Part shown: positions 27,790-38,219 of the stretch, in pieces
How positions within the stretch are numbered: position 1 is the first letter of the stretch
Layout of the letters: the number at the start of each line of letters is the position of its first letter
Origin: an uncultured Parabacteroides sp.
Lineage (GTDB): Bacteria; Bacteroidota; Bacteroidia; Bacteroidales; Tannerellaceae
Assembly: GCA_949295065.1 (NCBI GenBank)
Contig: CASFJQ010000003.1
Span: 39,689-103,688 of the forward strand
Reading direction: 5' to 3'
Length of the DNA stretch: 64,000 bases
Notes under the pieces: model-generated
Seen by the model: only the letters and a program-made list of their open reading frames with translations
The model's database searches: none
Told to the model about the DNA's origin: nothing
Program-made: the position numbers and the translations under genes

Positions 27790-27862
27790 CAATCCCTACG
27801 GCAGCACTAACTGCGTCAGGTTCGAAGGGTATAATCTCAGCCTCCGTTCAGGCACCCCTTTG
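27790..27862 (-). ncRNA. TPP (thiamine pyrophosphate) riboswitch aptamer
   Basis: Read on the minus strand it has the GGGGTGCC start, CTGAGATTATACCCTTCGAACCTG core (given here as a description of the conserved box) and GCAGTTAGTGCTGCCGTAGGGATTG end of THI elements. It controls thiS-thiG-thiC-thiH-thiF. With the promoter region further right, this accounts for most of the 464 bp between thiS and the OPT gene. Confidence 0.95.
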
Positions 27863-27984
27863 TTTTCAATAGCAAAATAAGACATTTTTTTTCGAATTAC
27901 ATAAATATAGGATAATTATTTTCCATTAAATATCTTCCTATGTTTTGCATTAATCTCTATTCAAAACATAATGATACTTCCCTT

Positions 27985-27992
27985 TAATTTTG
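27985..27992 (+). promoter_or_regulatory. Candidate -7 box upstream of the OPT transporter
   Basis: TAATTTTG matches TAnnTTTG 122 bp before the OPT start, in a very AT-rich leader; no clear -33 box. Confidence 0.35.
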
Positions 27993-28114
27993 GAAATTCA
28001 AATTTTTTAAATATATTGCAGACAAATTATAATTTAAGTTGCGCAAATGCGGCTTTCAGTTAAAGAATTGGCAAGTTTTACTTAACAGCACAAAACAATA
28101 AAAGAATACACATC

Positions 28115-30109
28115 ATGAAAGAAGAAAAAGAAGAAAAAGTAGGCGGTCTGCCGGAAAATGCTTACAGGGAACTAAAAGAAGGAGAAAAATATGTTCCTGT
28201 CATGTCTCCGGACAAGAATTACCGCGAAGTCACTCCTTGGTCCGTATGCTGGGGACTGGTTATGGCTGTAATTTTCAGTGCGGCTGCCGCATACCTCGGG
28301 CTGCGTGTGGGCCAGGTATTTGAAGCAGCAATTCCAATTGCAATTATAGCAGTCGGATTGTCAGGAGGATTCAAAAGGAAAAATGCTTTGGCTGAAAACG
28401 TAATAATACAGTCAATCGGTGCCAGCAGCGGAGTGATTGTTGCAGGTGCCATCTTCACATTGCCTGCATTATACATTCTGCAAGACAAGTATCCGGAAAT
28501 AACAGTAAACTTTTTTGAAGTGTTTATGAGTTCTCTTCTGGGAGGTATTCTGGGTATATTATTGCTTATTCCGTTCAGAAAATATTTTGTTTCGGATATG
28601 CACGGCAAATATCCATTCCCCGAAGCAACAGCAACTACTCAAGTGCTGATTTCCGGCGAAAAAGGTGGAAACCAGGCGAAGCCATTGATTTTTGCCGGTC
28701 TTATCGGAGGTATATATGACTTTATAATTGCATCATTCGGCTGGTGGAGCGAAAATATAAGTACACGCATAATTGGCGCAGGCGAAATGCTTGCCGAAAA
28801 AGCAAAGATTGTATTTAAAGTGAACACAGGCGCAGCTGTTCTCGGTTTGGGATATATTATCGGACTTAAATATTCAGTTATAATATGCGCCGGTTCATTT
28901 TTGGTATGGCTGGTTATAATTCCTGCAATGTCTGCAATATTTAACGGAGATGTTCTTACATTCGGCAATGCAGCCATAACTGCAACTGTTGGCCAAATGA
29001 GCGCAGAAGAAATCTTCACTAATTATGCCCGCCACATCGGTATCGGCGGTATTGCTACAGCCGGTGTAATTGGTATCATCAAATCATGGGGAATAATCAA
29101 AGGAGCTGCAGGCTTGGTTTCACGCGAATTGAAAGGCAAATCTGATGTAGCAGATAACACTTGCGTACGTACTCAAAAGGACATTTCAATGAAAATCATT
29201 GCTTTTGGAGTTATTGCTACATTAGTTATCACATATCTGTTCTTCCATTTTGGAGTTCTTGACAATTGGTTCTATGCCGTTGTAGGACTTTTGTTGGTTG
29301 CTGTCATAGCATTTCTGTTTACTACAGTGGCTGCAAATGCAATTGCAATTGTTGGTACAAACCCTGTTTCCGGAATGACTTTGATGACGCTGATACTTGC
29401 TTCCATCATTCTGGTTGCAACAGGATTGAAAGGCACAGCCGGCATGGTTTCAGCTCTTATTATCGGAGGTGTTGTTTGCACTGCATTGTCAATGGCGGGA
29501 GGATTCATTACAGACCTTAAAATCGGATATTGGCTGGGAACAACTCCGGCAAAGCAGGAAACCTGGAAATTCTTGGGAACATTGGTCTCTGCGGCAACAG
29601 TTGGCGGCGTTATTCTGGTCCTAAACAAGACATATGGATTTACTAGCGGACAGCTCGCAGCACCTCAGGCAAATGCAATGGCAGCAGTTATTGAACCGTT
29701 AATGAACGGAACTGGCGCGCCATGGGCTTTGTATGCAATCGGAGCAGTTCTGGCTGTTATATTAAATTTCTGCGGAATCCCGGCTCTTGCATTTGCTCTT
29801 GGCATGTTTATTCCAATTGAACTCAACACTCCTTTACTTATAGGTGGAGCCATAAGCTGGTATGTCGGCAGCAGAAGTAAAGATGAATCATTGAATGCTG
29901 CAAGACTGCAGAAAGGAACTCTCCTTTCATCAGGATTCATCGCCGGCGGAGCATTGATGGGTGTTATCAGCGCAATCTTAAGATTTGCGGATATAAATTT
30001 ATATTGCACAGAATGGGCTTCGGGCGCAATGGCAGAATGGCTTGCAGTTGTTATGTACGTATTGCTAATGGTTTATTTGACTAAGAGTTCATTAAGCGCA
30101 AATAAATAG
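28115..30109 (+). CDS. OPT family oligopeptide transporter
   Basis: A 664-residue inner-membrane protein with about 14-16 hydrophobic segments. After a charged N-terminus (MKEEKEEKVGGLPENAYRELKEGEKYVPVMS) come the family signatures TPWSVCWGLVMAVIFSAAAAYLGLRVGQVFEAAIPIAI, NVIIQSIGASSGVIVAGAIFTLPALYI and YPFPEATATTQVLISGEKGG. OPT proteins import peptides or metal-chelates using the ion gradient; the prokaryotic branch is usually called oligopeptide/metallochelate transporter. It may be co-transcribed with the SpoIID-like gene 87 bp downstream, subject to the hairpin in between. Confidence 0.93.
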   Translation: MKEEKEEKVGGLPENAYRELKEGEKYVPVMSPDKNYREVTPWSVCWGLVMAVIFSAAAAYLGLRVGQVFEAAIPIAIIAVGLSGGFKRKNALAENVIIQSIGASSGVIVAGAIFTLPALYILQDKYPEITVNFFEVFMSSLLGGILGILLLIPFRKYFVSDMHGKYPFPEATATTQVLISGEKGGNQAKPLIFAGLIGGIYDFIIASFGWWSENISTRIIGAGEMLAEKAKIVFKVNTGAAVLGLGYIIGLKYSVIICAGSFLVWLVIIPAMSAIFNGDVLTFGNAAITATVGQMSAEEIFTNYARHIGIGGIATAGVIGIIKSWGIIKGAAGLVSRELKGKSDVADNTCVRTQKDISMKIIAFGVIATLVITYLFFHFGVLDNWFYAVVGLLLVAVIAFLFTTVAANAIAIVGTNPVSGMTLMTLILASIILVATGLKGTAGMVSALIIGGVVCTALSMAGGFITDLKIGYWLGTTPAKQETWKFLGTLVSAATVGGVILVLNKTYGFTSGQLAAPQANAMAAVIEPLMNGTGAPWALYAIGAVLAVILNFCGIPALAFALGMFIPIELNTPLLIGGAISWYVGSRSKDESLNAARLQKGTLLSSGFIAGGALMGVISAILRFADINLYCTEWASGAMAEWLAVVMYVLLMVYLTKSSLSANK

Positions 30110-30122
30110 CAAGCTAAACAGA

Positions 30123-30152
30123 CCTTTGCCTGATAAGATAATCAGGCAAAGG
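30123..30152 (+). terminator. Hairpin after the OPT gene
   Basis: A perfect 12-bp stem, CCTTTGCCTGAT with ATCAGGCAAAGG, and a 6-nt loop. No U-tract follows (CAAAATC), so it may attenuate rather than terminate. Confidence 0.6.
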
Positions 30153-30196
30153 CAAAATCATCAGTCAATAAATATTAATACAACAACAATTATTTT

Positions 30197-31522
30197 ATGG
30201 AAACACCGGAAATTAATATAGGCATAGTTAAAGGAGAAAGTATCTTTTTCTCTTTCAATGGAGAATATATCCTTGCAGAAACGGGAGCATTAATCACAGG
30301 AGAACAAAAAGTTTCCGTAAATAATGGAAAGATTCTTTTCAATGGCAAGTGGCACGACGAGCTGTTCTTCGAACCCACAGGAGATGATGTTTCGTTCGAC
30401 CTTATGGATGTTACAATAGGTATTGACTTCCATTGGGAACGCAAGGAAAATCAGCGATTCAAAGGAGCTCTTAATCTGATTGTTGATGGAGAGTCTATTG
30501 TTGCAATCAATCAAATTGACATAGAAAGTTATCTCAGCAGCGTAATTTCTTCAGAGATGAACTCTGATGCTCCGGGAGAATTCCTTAAAGCTCATGCTGT
30601 AATATCAAGAAGCTGGGTTATGTCGCAAATAAGGAAATCATTGCGCAGGCATGATGACAGCAAAGGCGAAGGTCAGATTGAAACAGAAAACCGAAGAATC
30701 AAGTGGTACGACCGCGAAGACCACAAGCTTTTCGATGTCTGTGCTGACGACCATTGCCAGCGCTATCAAGGAATAAGCCGCAAGACAAATCCTCAAATCG
30801 AGAAGATAATAGACAAGACATATGGTGAAGTCCTTATGTATGATGGTGAAATCTGCGATGCCCGCTTCTCAAAATGCTGCGGCGGAGCCATTGAGGAATT
30901 CGATGCGTGTTGGGAAGATATTTCCGTTCCATATCTTAAATCTGCCGGAGACAATCAATATGATTTACTTATCGAAGATTTAACAAAGGAAGAAGACGCG
31001 GAAAAATGGATTCGCAGTTCTCCAAAGGCTTTCTGCAACACTCACGACAAACAATTGTTGCAGAAAATCCTAAACAACTACGATTGCGAGACTCCGGACT
31101 TCTACAGGTGGAAAGTTTCATATTCACAGGAAACACTGAGTAAGCTTATAGAAAAAAGGACAGGAATAGATTTCGGAAATATCATAGACTTGGTTCCTCT
31201 CAAACGTGGAAAATCCGGCAGAATCTATGAACTGATGATTAAAGGCAGCAAGCGCAATATGGTTATTGGAAAAGAGCTCGAAATCAGACGTTCCCTTTCC
31301 GAATCACATCTCTACAGCTCAGCCTTCGTAGTAGATAAGGTAATGGGCAAGGATGGAATACCTGAAGAATTCACTCTCACCGGAAGCGGATGGGGACACG
31401 GCGTCGGACTTTGCCAAATCGGAGCAGCAGTTATGAGCACAGAAGGATATACTTATAAGGAAATCTTGAAACATTATTTTCCCGGCTCTGTTCTGGAAAA
31501 AATTTATGAAAAAGAAAAATGA
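30197..31522 (+). CDS. SpoIID/LytB domain protein without a signal peptide
   Basis: 441 residues. The SpoIID fold is shown by IDIESYLSSVISSEMNSDAPGEFLKAHAVISRSWVM (the conserved catalytic-type glutamate in SSEM), by the Cys-rich DARFSKCCGGAIEEFDACWE, and by the C-terminal SGWGHGVGLCQIGAAVMSTEGYTYKEILKHYFPG. SpoIID proteins are peptidoglycan lytic transglycosylases acting on denuded glycan in sporulation; LytB is an amidase enhancer. Here there is no sporulation and no visible export signal, so the role is unclear. The stop overlaps the start of the SSS symporter (ATGA, 31519-31522). Confidence 0.88.
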   Translation: METPEINIGIVKGESIFFSFNGEYILAETGALITGEQKVSVNNGKILFNGKWHDELFFEPTGDDVSFDLMDVTIGIDFHWERKENQRFKGALNLIVDGESIVAINQIDIESYLSSVISSEMNSDAPGEFLKAHAVISRSWVMSQIRKSLRRHDDSKGEGQIETENRRIKWYDREDHKLFDVCADDHCQRYQGISRKTNPQIEKIIDKTYGEVLMYDGEICDARFSKCCGGAIEEFDACWEDISVPYLKSAGDNQYDLLIEDLTKEEDAEKWIRSSPKAFCNTHDKQLLQKILNNYDCETPDFYRWKVSYSQETLSKLIEKRTGIDFGNIIDLVPLKRGKSGRIYELMIKGSKRNMVIGKELEIRRSLSESHLYSSAFVVDKVMGKDGIPEEFTLTGSGWGHGVGLCQIGAAVMSTEGYTYKEILKHYFPGSVLEKIYEKEK

Positions 31523-32997
31523 GCAGATATACAATTCTTTTTATAATAGCAGTCTATTTCGGGCTGCTATTATTTATTGCATGGCTAACAGGAAGGAAAA
31601 GTAGCAGCAACGATGCTTTCTTTACGGGCAACAGGCAATCTCCATGGTACATAGTTTCTATAGGAATGATCGGCACTTCCCTATCCGGTGTAACTTTCGT
31701 TTCTGTTCCCGGCATGGTGAGAAGTATCGACATGACATATATGCAAACCGTATTTGGTTTTTTCGTCGGATACATTATCATTGCGCACATACTTCTTCCA
31801 CTCTACTATAAGCTTAAACTAACATCAATCTACAGTTATCTGAAAGATAGAATAGGTCATAGAGGCTATAAAACCGGGGCTTCTTTTTTCCTGTTGTCTA
31901 AAAGCATAGGTGCAGCTGCAAGACTTTATCTCGTGGTTCTGATTCTTCAGCATTATGTGTTTGATGCGTTCAATATACCTTTTGCTGTAACTGTCATATT
32001 AAGCATATTGCTTGTCTGGATTTATACCTTCCGCAGTGGCATAAAGACAATTATATGGACAGACACAATACAAGCAATATGCCTTATTGCCATGTTGGTT
32101 GTAATCATATGGCAAGTCAAGGACGCTTTGGGCATGAGCTTTGTAGAAATGAGCACTTCCGTTGCTAGCAATCCTCATTTCCGCATTTTCGAATTTAACG
32201 ACTGGAACAGTTCCCAACATTTCGCCAAACAGTTCTTCAGTGGAATATTCATAACAATAGTAATGACCGGGCTCGATCAGGATATGATGCAAAAGAATCT
32301 CTCATGCAGGAATCTGAAAGAGGCGCAAAAGAATATGTACACTTACGGATTTGCCTTCACTCCGGTGAATTTCCTGTTTTTGGTTTTAGGAATACTTCTC
32401 CTTATTGTTGCCGAGCAGAAGCAAATAGCCTTGCCGGAGCTCAGTGATGACATATTGCCGATGTTCTGCACTTCCGGAATCTTAGGAAACAGCATACTTA
32501 TTTTCTTCACCATCGGAATTATTGCAGCAGCATTCAGCAGTGCCGACTCGGCATTGACAGCCCTCACCACTTCCTTCTGTATAGATATATTGGATATACA
32601 GAACGACAGTGAAAAACAGGCAAAACGCAAACGACTGATGATTCATATTGCAATATCAATAGTTTTTGCCCTCATTATTCTGGTTATAAAAGAAGTGAAC
32701 AACAGAAGCATTATTGACGCAATATATATGATTGCATCATATACTTACGGACCGCTGCTCGGAATGTTTATTTTCGGCTTATTTACCAAACGCTTGGCAA
32801 AAGACAAGTTTGTTCCGTATATTTGCATCATATCTCCGGTAATCAGCTTTGGCATTAATTATGTTGTTGAAAACACAACTGACTATATTTTCGGATATGA
32901 AATATTGATGATAAATGCAGCCATAACATTCTTTGGAATGTGGCTTACTTCAAGCAAAAGCCGGGAAGCAAGTTCTTCATTAGAAATTAAAAACTAA
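31519..32997 (+). CDS. Sodium:solute symporter (SSS family)
   Basis: A 492-residue, roughly 13-helix Na+-coupled transporter. Evidence: the DAFFTGNRQSPWYIVSIGMIGTSLSGVTFVSVPG N-terminal block, IIWTDTIQAICLIAMLVV, and the AAFSSADSALTALTTSFCIDIL block that contributes to the Na2 site. The solute cannot be inferred. It is translationally coupled to the SpoIID-like gene and lies 6 bp from engB, suggesting a three-gene transcript; a link to uptake of cell-wall-derived compounds is only a guess from context. Confidence 0.92.
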   Translation: MSRYTILFIIAVYFGLLLFIAWLTGRKSSSNDAFFTGNRQSPWYIVSIGMIGTSLSGVTFVSVPGMVRSIDMTYMQTVFGFFVGYIIIAHILLPLYYKLKLTSIYSYLKDRIGHRGYKTGASFFLLSKSIGAAARLYLVVLILQHYVFDAFNIPFAVTVILSILLVWIYTFRSGIKTIIWTDTIQAICLIAMLVVIIWQVKDALGMSFVEMSTSVASNPHFRIFEFNDWNSSQHFAKQFFSGIFITIVMTGLDQDMMQKNLSCRNLKEAQKNMYTYGFAFTPVNFLFLVLGILLLIVAEQKQIALPELSDDILPMFCTSGILGNSILIFFTIGIIAAAFSSADSALTALTTSFCIDILDIQNDSEKQAKRKRLMIHIAISIVFALIILVIKEVNNRSIIDAIYMIASYTYGPLLGMFIFGLFTKRLAKDKFVPYICIISPVISFGINYVVENTTDYIFGYEILMINAAITFFGMWLTSSKSREASSSLEIKN

Positions 32998-33003
32998 ATT
33001 TTC

Positions 33004-33606
33004 ATGGAAATAAAAAGCGCAGAATTCGTTATCAGTAATACTAACGTAAAAAAGTGTCCGGAAGGAAACAAACCTGAATATGCTTTTATCGGACGAAGCA
33101 ACGTTGGCAAATCATCATTGATAAACATGCTGACGGCAAAAAAAGGTTTGGCTATGACTTCCCAGAAACCAGGAAAAACCATGCTTATCAATCATTTCAT
33201 AATAAATGACGAATGGTATCTGGTGGACCTTCCAGGTTATGGCTTTGCACAACGTGGCAAAGAAGGACGTGAAAACATACGCAAGATTATTGAAAGTTAC
33301 ATTCTGATGCGTGAGCAACTCACTTGTCTCTTTGTCTTGCTTGACTGTCGCCATTCTCCTCAAAAAATAGATTTGGAATTTATGGAATGGTTGGGAGAAA
33401 ACGGTATTCCATTCGCTATAATATTTACAAAGACTGACAAAATCAGTAAAGGCAGACTAGCAGATAACACTGAAGTGTATAAGAAAAAGCTTCTCGAGAC
33501 ATGGGAAGAATTACCACCCATCCTATTTTCTTCATCTGAGAAGAAAGAAGGAAGAGATGAGATTTTGGATTTTATTGATAATATAAATCAGTCAGTAAAA
33601 GAATAA
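33004..33606 (+). CDS. engB: Ribosome biogenesis GTPase EngB (YsxC/YihA)
   Basis: A 200-residue TRAFAC GTPase that assists 50S subunit assembly. G1 is [15 protein letters not shown]2 threonine region [10 protein letters not shown]3 [10 protein letters not shown]4 TKTDK and G5 SSSEKK. Length is standard. It ends the SpoIID-SSS-engB group and is closed by a bidirectional terminator shared with the convergent DUF1080 gene. Confidence 0.96.
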   Translation: MEIKSAEFVISNTNVKKCPEGNKPEYAFIGRSNVGKSSLINMLTAKKGLAMTSQKPGKTMLINHFIINDEWYLVDLPGYGFAQRGKEGRENIRKIIESYILMREQLTCLFVLLDCRHSPQKIDLEFMEWLGENGIPFAIIFTKTDKISKGRLADNTEVYKKKLLETWEELPPILFSSSEKKEGRDEILDFIDNINQSVKE

Positions 33607-33642
33607 AAAAAGCCTGGTCATTTGAAGTGGCCAGGCTTTTTT
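33605..33642. terminator. Bidirectional terminator between engB and the DUF1080 gene
   Basis: AAAAAAGCCTGGTCA pairs with TGGCCAGGCTTTTTT around TTTGAAG. A- and T-tracts on both sides serve both strands. Confidence 0.92.
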
Positions 33643-33666
33643 GTGATTATAATATCCGATAACAAA

Positions 33667-34419
33667 TTATAAATGTCTAATCCAGATATTGCGATAAGCA
33701 ACAGGAACACCATGATCCTGAAGCAACAAAGGCAATCTTCCATGAGCTTTATATGTCGGGAATCCGATATACGGAGTATTTCCTTTCAAGATGTAGTTGT
33801 TCTGAACCAAGATACCATTCAAGACAACTGTAACCATTGCCGGTGATTCCAAGGCACCATCAGTTGTGAAACGTGGAGCTTTATAATAGATATCATAAAC
33901 CTGCCATTTTTCTGTTCCGGTAAATGCATTTGCCAAAGGAGCCTGCTGTTTGTAAACACTACCAACCATACCGTTTACATATGTAGGATTGTCTTCGCCA
34001 TCCAAAACCTGAACTTCATAAATACTCTGAAGGAAGATACCGCTGTTACCTTTCATCTGCAAAGTATTCTTTGGACCTGGTTTCGGAGTTTTGAACTCAA
34101 TATGCAACTGGCAGTCTCCGAAATATTCTTTTGTCTGAACGTCGCCGCCACCAGGAACGATTACCATTGCGCCGTCTTCAATTTTCCAAGTAGGATCTGT
34201 AAATTTACCATCTTTTGGAGTTACCCATTTTGACAAATCCTTTCCGTCAAACAATACGATTGCATCTGAAGGTGGGTTACCTGGTTTATCAGCCGGCTGA
34301 ACTTTTGGAGGCTGTGGTATATACCATTCTGTAGCTGCAGGAGAAACATGTCCGCCTTGCTGTGCATTTGCTGCTGTATAAGCGCAAAACAAACTGATTA
34401 AAAAAAGAATTTTTTTCAT
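33667..34419 (-). CDS. Secreted DUF1080 protein (3-keto-disaccharide hydrolase-like)
   Basis: 250 residues with a cleavable signal peptide (MKKILFLISLFCAYTAANA) and one DUF1080 concanavalin-like domain: IVLFDGKDLSKW at the start, FGDCQLHIEFKTP, GNSGIFLQSIYEVQVLD, GTEKWQVYDIYYKAPRF and the end LPLLLQDHGVPVAYRNIWIRHL. Members cleave 3-keto-glycosides or act as lectin-like domains in sugar catabolism. No lipobox cysteine, so periplasmic or secreted. It is a single-gene unit with its own consensus promoter (34495-34526). Confidence 0.9.
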   Translation of the reverse strand: MKKILFLISLFCAYTAANAQQGGHVSPAATEWYIPQPPKVQPADKPGNPPSDAIVLFDGKDLSKWVTPKDGKFTDPTWKIEDGAMVIVPGGGDVQTKEYFGDCQLHIEFKTPKPGPKNTLQMKGNSGIFLQSIYEVQVLDGEDNPTYVNGMVGSVYKQQAPLANAFTGTEKWQVYDIYYKAPRFTTDGALESPAMVTVVLNGILVQNNYILKGNTPYIGFPTYKAHGRLPLLLQDHGVPVAYRNIWIRHL

Positions 34420-34494
34420 GTTTTTAAATATTAGTTAGCTATAAATTAGGTCTTAAATATTAGATCAAGTTGTATTTATTCCTTTTTCCGAAAA

Positions 34495-34526
34495 CAAATA
34501 TATATTTTTTCAACTAAAGAGACAAA
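34495..34526 (-). promoter_or_regulatory. Promoter of the DUF1080 gene (TTTG-N20-TATATTTG)
   Basis: On the minus strand TTTG (34526-34523) and TATATTTG (34502-34495) are 20 bp apart, a complete consensus, with a leader of about 70 nt. Confidence 0.8.
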
Positions 34527-34611
34527 TAACCTGCTCAAATTTTCTTCACCAAAAATTAAAGAAAATTCGAACAGGCAATAAAAATATGTCTAATCAACTA
34601 ATAATCTGAGA

Positions 34612-35949
34612 TTATTTATATACTACTTCTTTACCTCTCACATTATCATCAACATTGCCGTCAGAATATGCCAACTGACCATTGACATATGTTTTCCACA
34701 CTGAATGATGGAAAGTATATCCTTCAAACGGCGACCAGCCGCATTTCGTCAATATATTTTCCGTAGCAACTGTCCAATGCTTTTCCGGATCTATCAGAAC
34801 CAAATCTGCATAATATCCAGGGCGGATAAATCCTCTCCTGTCAATATTAAATAATATAGCCGGATTATGAGCCATTTTCTCCACAACCTTCTCATATGTG
34901 AAAAGTCCGGACTTAGCCATCTTAAGCATAGCAACCAAAGAATGCTGAACCAACGGACCGCCGGATGCAGCCTTCAGGCATGAACCTTCTTTTTCCGAAA
35001 GAAGATGTGGAGCATGGTCTGTCGCTACAATATCAATAAGATTGTTGTTTACAGCCTCGCGCAAAGCATCACGGTCAGCAGCTGTTTTTATTGACGGATT
35101 CCATTTTATTCTGTTGCCGAAACGGGCATAATCACTGTCGTCAAACCAAAGATGATGAACGCAAACTTCACCTGTAATCTTCTTTTCCGACAATGGCAAG
35201 GAATTGTCCAGCAAAGTAGTTTCCTTCGCTGTGGACAAATGAAGTATATGCAATCTTGAACCAAGACGAGTAGCCAACTCAACAGCCTCGGAAGATGAAG
35301 CATAACAAGCCTCCTCGCTTCTTATTTTGCTATGGAAAGATATATCCAAATCTTCACCATATAAAGAAGTGTAATGAGCGATGTTGCGTTTAATCACTTC
35401 CTCTTTCTCTGCGTGGATGGCAATTAGCATTCCGGTTTCACCAAACAGGCGTTCCAAAGTTTCCTTATTGTCCACAAGCATATTTCCTGTTGAAGAACCA
35501 AGGAACAGCTTCAATCCGGGAACACGGCTTCTGTCCAGCTTCTTTATTTCATCCATATTATCATTCGTTCCACCGAAGAAGAATGAATAATTGGCAACTG
35601 AAGTTTCTGCCGCCCTGCGGAATTTCCATTCCAAGTTCTCAATTGTAGTTGTCTGAGGCTTTGTATTCGGCATATCCATGAATGTCGTAACACCTCCGGC
35701 AACTGCCGCACGGCTTTCTGTTCCGATGTCAGCTTTGTGAATCAAACCCGGTTCACGGAAATGCACCTGGTCGTCGATACATCCGGGAATAAGCCACTTG
35801 CCAGTCGCATCAACAACCTCAACGCCGTCGATATCCGGACAATTGCCCTCGAATATCTCGGAAATCTTATCCCCTTCTATTAAAAGAGAGCCGACATAGC
35901 GACGGCCCTCATTTATTATTTCTGCATTTTTAATCAGTGTCTTATGCAT
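34612..35949 (-). CDS. pyrC: Dihydroorotase
   Basis: A 445-residue amidohydrolase for cyclisation of carbamoyl-aspartate in pyrimidine synthesis. Motifs: [34 protein letters not shown] (lysine of the metal bridge), [23 protein letters not shown], and [10 protein letters not shown] with the catalytic aspartate. The usual HxH is QxH here, as in the Porphyromonas/Bacteroides branch, so one metal ligand is altered across the lineage rather than mutated in this gene. It follows the M3 peptidase gene by 11 bp. Confidence 0.94.
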   Translation of the reverse strand: MHKTLIKNAEIINEGRRYVGSLLIEGDKISEIFEGNCPDIDGVEVVDATGKWLIPGCIDDQVHFREPGLIHKADIGTESRAAVAGGVTTFMDMPNTKPQTTTIENLEWKFRRAAETSVANYSFFFGGTNDNMDEIKKLDRSRVPGLKLFLGSSTGNMLVDNKETLERLFGETGMLIAIHAEKEEVIKRNIAHYTSLYGEDLDISFHSKIRSEEACYASSSEAVELATRLGSRLHILHLSTAKETTLLDNSLPLSEKKITGEVCVHHLWFDDSDYARFGNRIKWNPSIKTAADRDALREAVNNNLIDIVATDHAPHLLSEKEGSCLKAASGGPLVQHSLVAMLKMAKSGLFTYEKVVEKMAHNPAILFNIDRRGFIRPGYYADLVLIDPEKHWTVATENILTKCGWSPFEGYTFHHSVWKTYVNGQLAYSDGNVDDNVRGKEVVYK

Positions 35950-35960
35950 AAATCTCTTTT

Positions 35961-38081
35961 TTATTTCAAACCTCTGTTCTTAAGCAATGGCTCGGTGTTA
36001 GGAGTTTTTCCACGGAAATTCTTATACATATCCATAGCATCGTCAATGCAGCCCGGTGTCAAAACATACTGACGGAATTTCTGGGCAACTTCCTGGTTGA
36101 AAATATCTCCAGTTTCCTTGAATGCTTCATAAGCATCAGCATCAAGAACTTCTGCCCACATATAGCTATAATAACCAGCTGTGTAGCCGCCGCCCATTGT
36201 ATGGTTGAAGTATGTTGTACGGTATCTTGACGGAATCTGCTTCAACAAGCCGCGTTTGCCAAGAGTCTCAGACTCAAATTTCACGATATCCAAGTTTGCC
36301 GGAATTTCCTTAAGAACGTGATAGTCCATATCAAGATATGAAGCTGCAATATATTCTGTCGTAGCAAAGCCCTGACCATATTTATCACTTTCTTCTATTT
36401 TCTTCACAAGCTCTGTCGGGATAACTTCACCGGTCTGATAATGTTTAGCATAAACTTTCAAAACTTCAGGTTCAAGCACCCAATGTTCCATAATCTGCGA
36501 AGGAAGTTCAACGAAATCACGAGGAACACTTGCAACTCCGGAATAATGAACATTTCTGAAGAAACTGTGCAATGCATGTCCAAACTCATGGAACAAAGTC
36601 TTAGCTTCGTCAACACTCAACAATGCCGGTTGTCCGGCTGCAGGCTGAGAAAAATTACATACTACAGTTACGATAGGTGCCTGATATTTGCCGTCAACAT
36701 ATGACTGTGGACGATATGAACCGCACCATGCTCCACCACGCTTGCTTTCACGTGGGAAGAAGTCCATATAAAGCACACCAAGGCTTGAACCATCTTTGTC
36801 CTTGCATTCAAATGCCTGTGCATCCGGATGAGGTAATGGAATATCGCTCAGTGCAGTAAATGTAATTCCAAACAATCTGTTAGCAACATAGAAAGCACCT
36901 TCACGTACATTATCAAGTTTCAGATAAGGGCGAACTTCATTCTCATCAATAGAGAATTTTGCTTTCTTCGCTTTTTCGAAATAATATCTCCAATCCCAGC
37001 CTTCAGCAGTGAAGTTATTGCCTTCTTTCTTGATTTCACTCTGGATGTCAGCCAATTCATCCTTAGCTTTAGCCAAAGCCGGAGCCCAAACTTCATCCAA
37101 AAGATTATATACATTCTGCTCATTCTTTGCCATACGAGTATCAAGCACGAAAGCAGCATAATCATCACAACCCATCAATTTAGCCTTTTCAAGTCGTGCA
37201 GCAATCAATTTCTTCACAACTTCCTTATTGTCGGCATCATTATTGTTGTTTCCGCGATTGATATAACCGTTGAAAATCTTCTCACGAAGTTCGCGGTTAT
37301 CAGCATACTGCAAGAAAGGCATTACGCTAGGATTATGAAGAGTGAACACCCATTTGCCTTCCATACCTTCGCTTGCCGCAGTAGCAGCCGCATTTGCAAT
37401 CAGGCTTTCAGGAAGTCCTGCCAAATCTTCTTTCTTGTCGATTACAAGTTTGAAGTCATTAGTTTCCTTAAGCATATTCTGACCGAAAGTAAGCTGAAGC
37501 ATTGAGATTTCATTGTTCAACTCACGCAACTTAACCTGCTTGTCCTCCGGAAGATTTGCACCGCCACGAACGAAATCCTTATAAGTTTCTTCAAGAAGCT
37601 TCATCTGCTCCTTGTCAAGATTCAGCTCGTTTCTCTTTTCATAAACTTCTTTTACTCTTGCAAAAAGACGAGGATTAAGGCTTATATCATCGCTATGCTT
37701 TGACAAAAGCGGAGAAAGCTCACGGCTCAAAGCCTGCATCTCGTCATTTGTATTTGCGCTGTTCAAACCATAAAATACAGCGCTGACCTTACGGAGCAAT
37801 TTTCCGCTCTGGTCCAATGCAGCAATAGTGTTTTCAAAATCAGGAGTTGAACGCTGGTTCACGATAGCGTCAATTTCCTTTGCCTGTTCTTCCATTCCCT
37901 GGATAAAGGCAGGCTTGTAATGTTCCAACTTAATCTTATCAAAAGGAGGAACACCGAAAGGAGTCGTATACTCCGTAAGGAATGGATTTTCGCCAACAAC
38001 TTCAGCAGATTTCTGCGCGCCGCCACCTCCACATGCCGACAACACAGCAGCCAATCCGGCTGTCAGAAAAATTTTCTTCAT
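35961..38081 (-). CDS. dcp: M3 family zinc peptidase (peptidyl-dipeptidase Dcp-like), lipoprotein
   Basis: 706 residues. The lipoprotein signal is [17 protein letters not shown], followed by GGGG. The long alpha-helical prolyl-oligopeptidase-A-like region leads to the zinc motif HEFGH (about residues 498-502, in [14 protein letters not shown]) and the downstream glutamate. The C-terminal [30 protein letters not shown] is diagnostic of Dcp/OpdA. It removes dipeptides from peptide C-termini, here probably in the periplasm because of the lipid anchor. Likely co-transcribed with pyrC. Confidence 0.95.
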   Translation of the reverse strand: MKKIFLTAGLAAVLSACGGGGAQKSAEVVGENPFLTEYTTPFGVPPFDKIKLEHYKPAFIQGMEEQAKEIDAIVNQRSTPDFENTIAALDQSGKLLRKVSAVFYGLNSANTNDEMQALSRELSPLLSKHSDDISLNPRLFARVKEVYEKRNELNLDKEQMKLLEETYKDFVRGGANLPEDKQVKLRELNNEISMLQLTFGQNMLKETNDFKLVIDKKEDLAGLPESLIANAAATAASEGMEGKWVFTLHNPSVMPFLQYADNRELREKIFNGYINRGNNNNDADNKEVVKKLIAARLEKAKLMGCDDYAAFVLDTRMAKNEQNVYNLLDEVWAPALAKAKDELADIQSEIKKEGNNFTAEGWDWRYYFEKAKKAKFSIDENEVRPYLKLDNVREGAFYVANRLFGITFTALSDIPLPHPDAQAFECKDKDGSSLGVLYMDFFPRESKRGGAWCGSYRPQSYVDGKYQAPIVTVVCNFSQPAAGQPALLSVDEAKTLFHEFGHALHSFFRNVHYSGVASVPRDFVELPSQIMEHWVLEPEVLKVYAKHYQTGEVIPTELVKKIEESDKYGQGFATTEYIAASYLDMDYHVLKEIPANLDIVKFESETLGKRGLLKQIPSRYRTTYFNHTMGGGYTAGYYSYMWAEVLDADAYEAFKETGDIFNQEVAQKFRQYVLTPGCIDDAMDMYKNFRGKTPNTEPLLKNRGLK

Positions 38082-38129
38082 AAATTCAAGTTATTATTGT
38101 TTTATTTAAGTTTCGCAAGCCCAGCCTTC

Positions 38130-38205
38130 AGTTGACAAAGTTGACAAGAAAACAACTAACAACAGCTTGTTTCCTTGCCAACTTGTTCCTGAAGCCTTGT
38201 CTTCT
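38130..38205. repeat. GTTGACAAGG interspersed repeat upstream of the M3 peptidase gene
   Basis: Contains GTTGACAAAGTTGACAAG and, downstream, the inverse CTTGCCAACTTGTTCCTGAA followed by GCCTTGTC. Reverse-complemented, the second half matches the 19.1-kb and 43.9-kb copies (GACAAGGCTTCAGGAACAAG). Confidence 0.65.
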
Positions 38206-38219
38206 CTCGAAAGTATATA

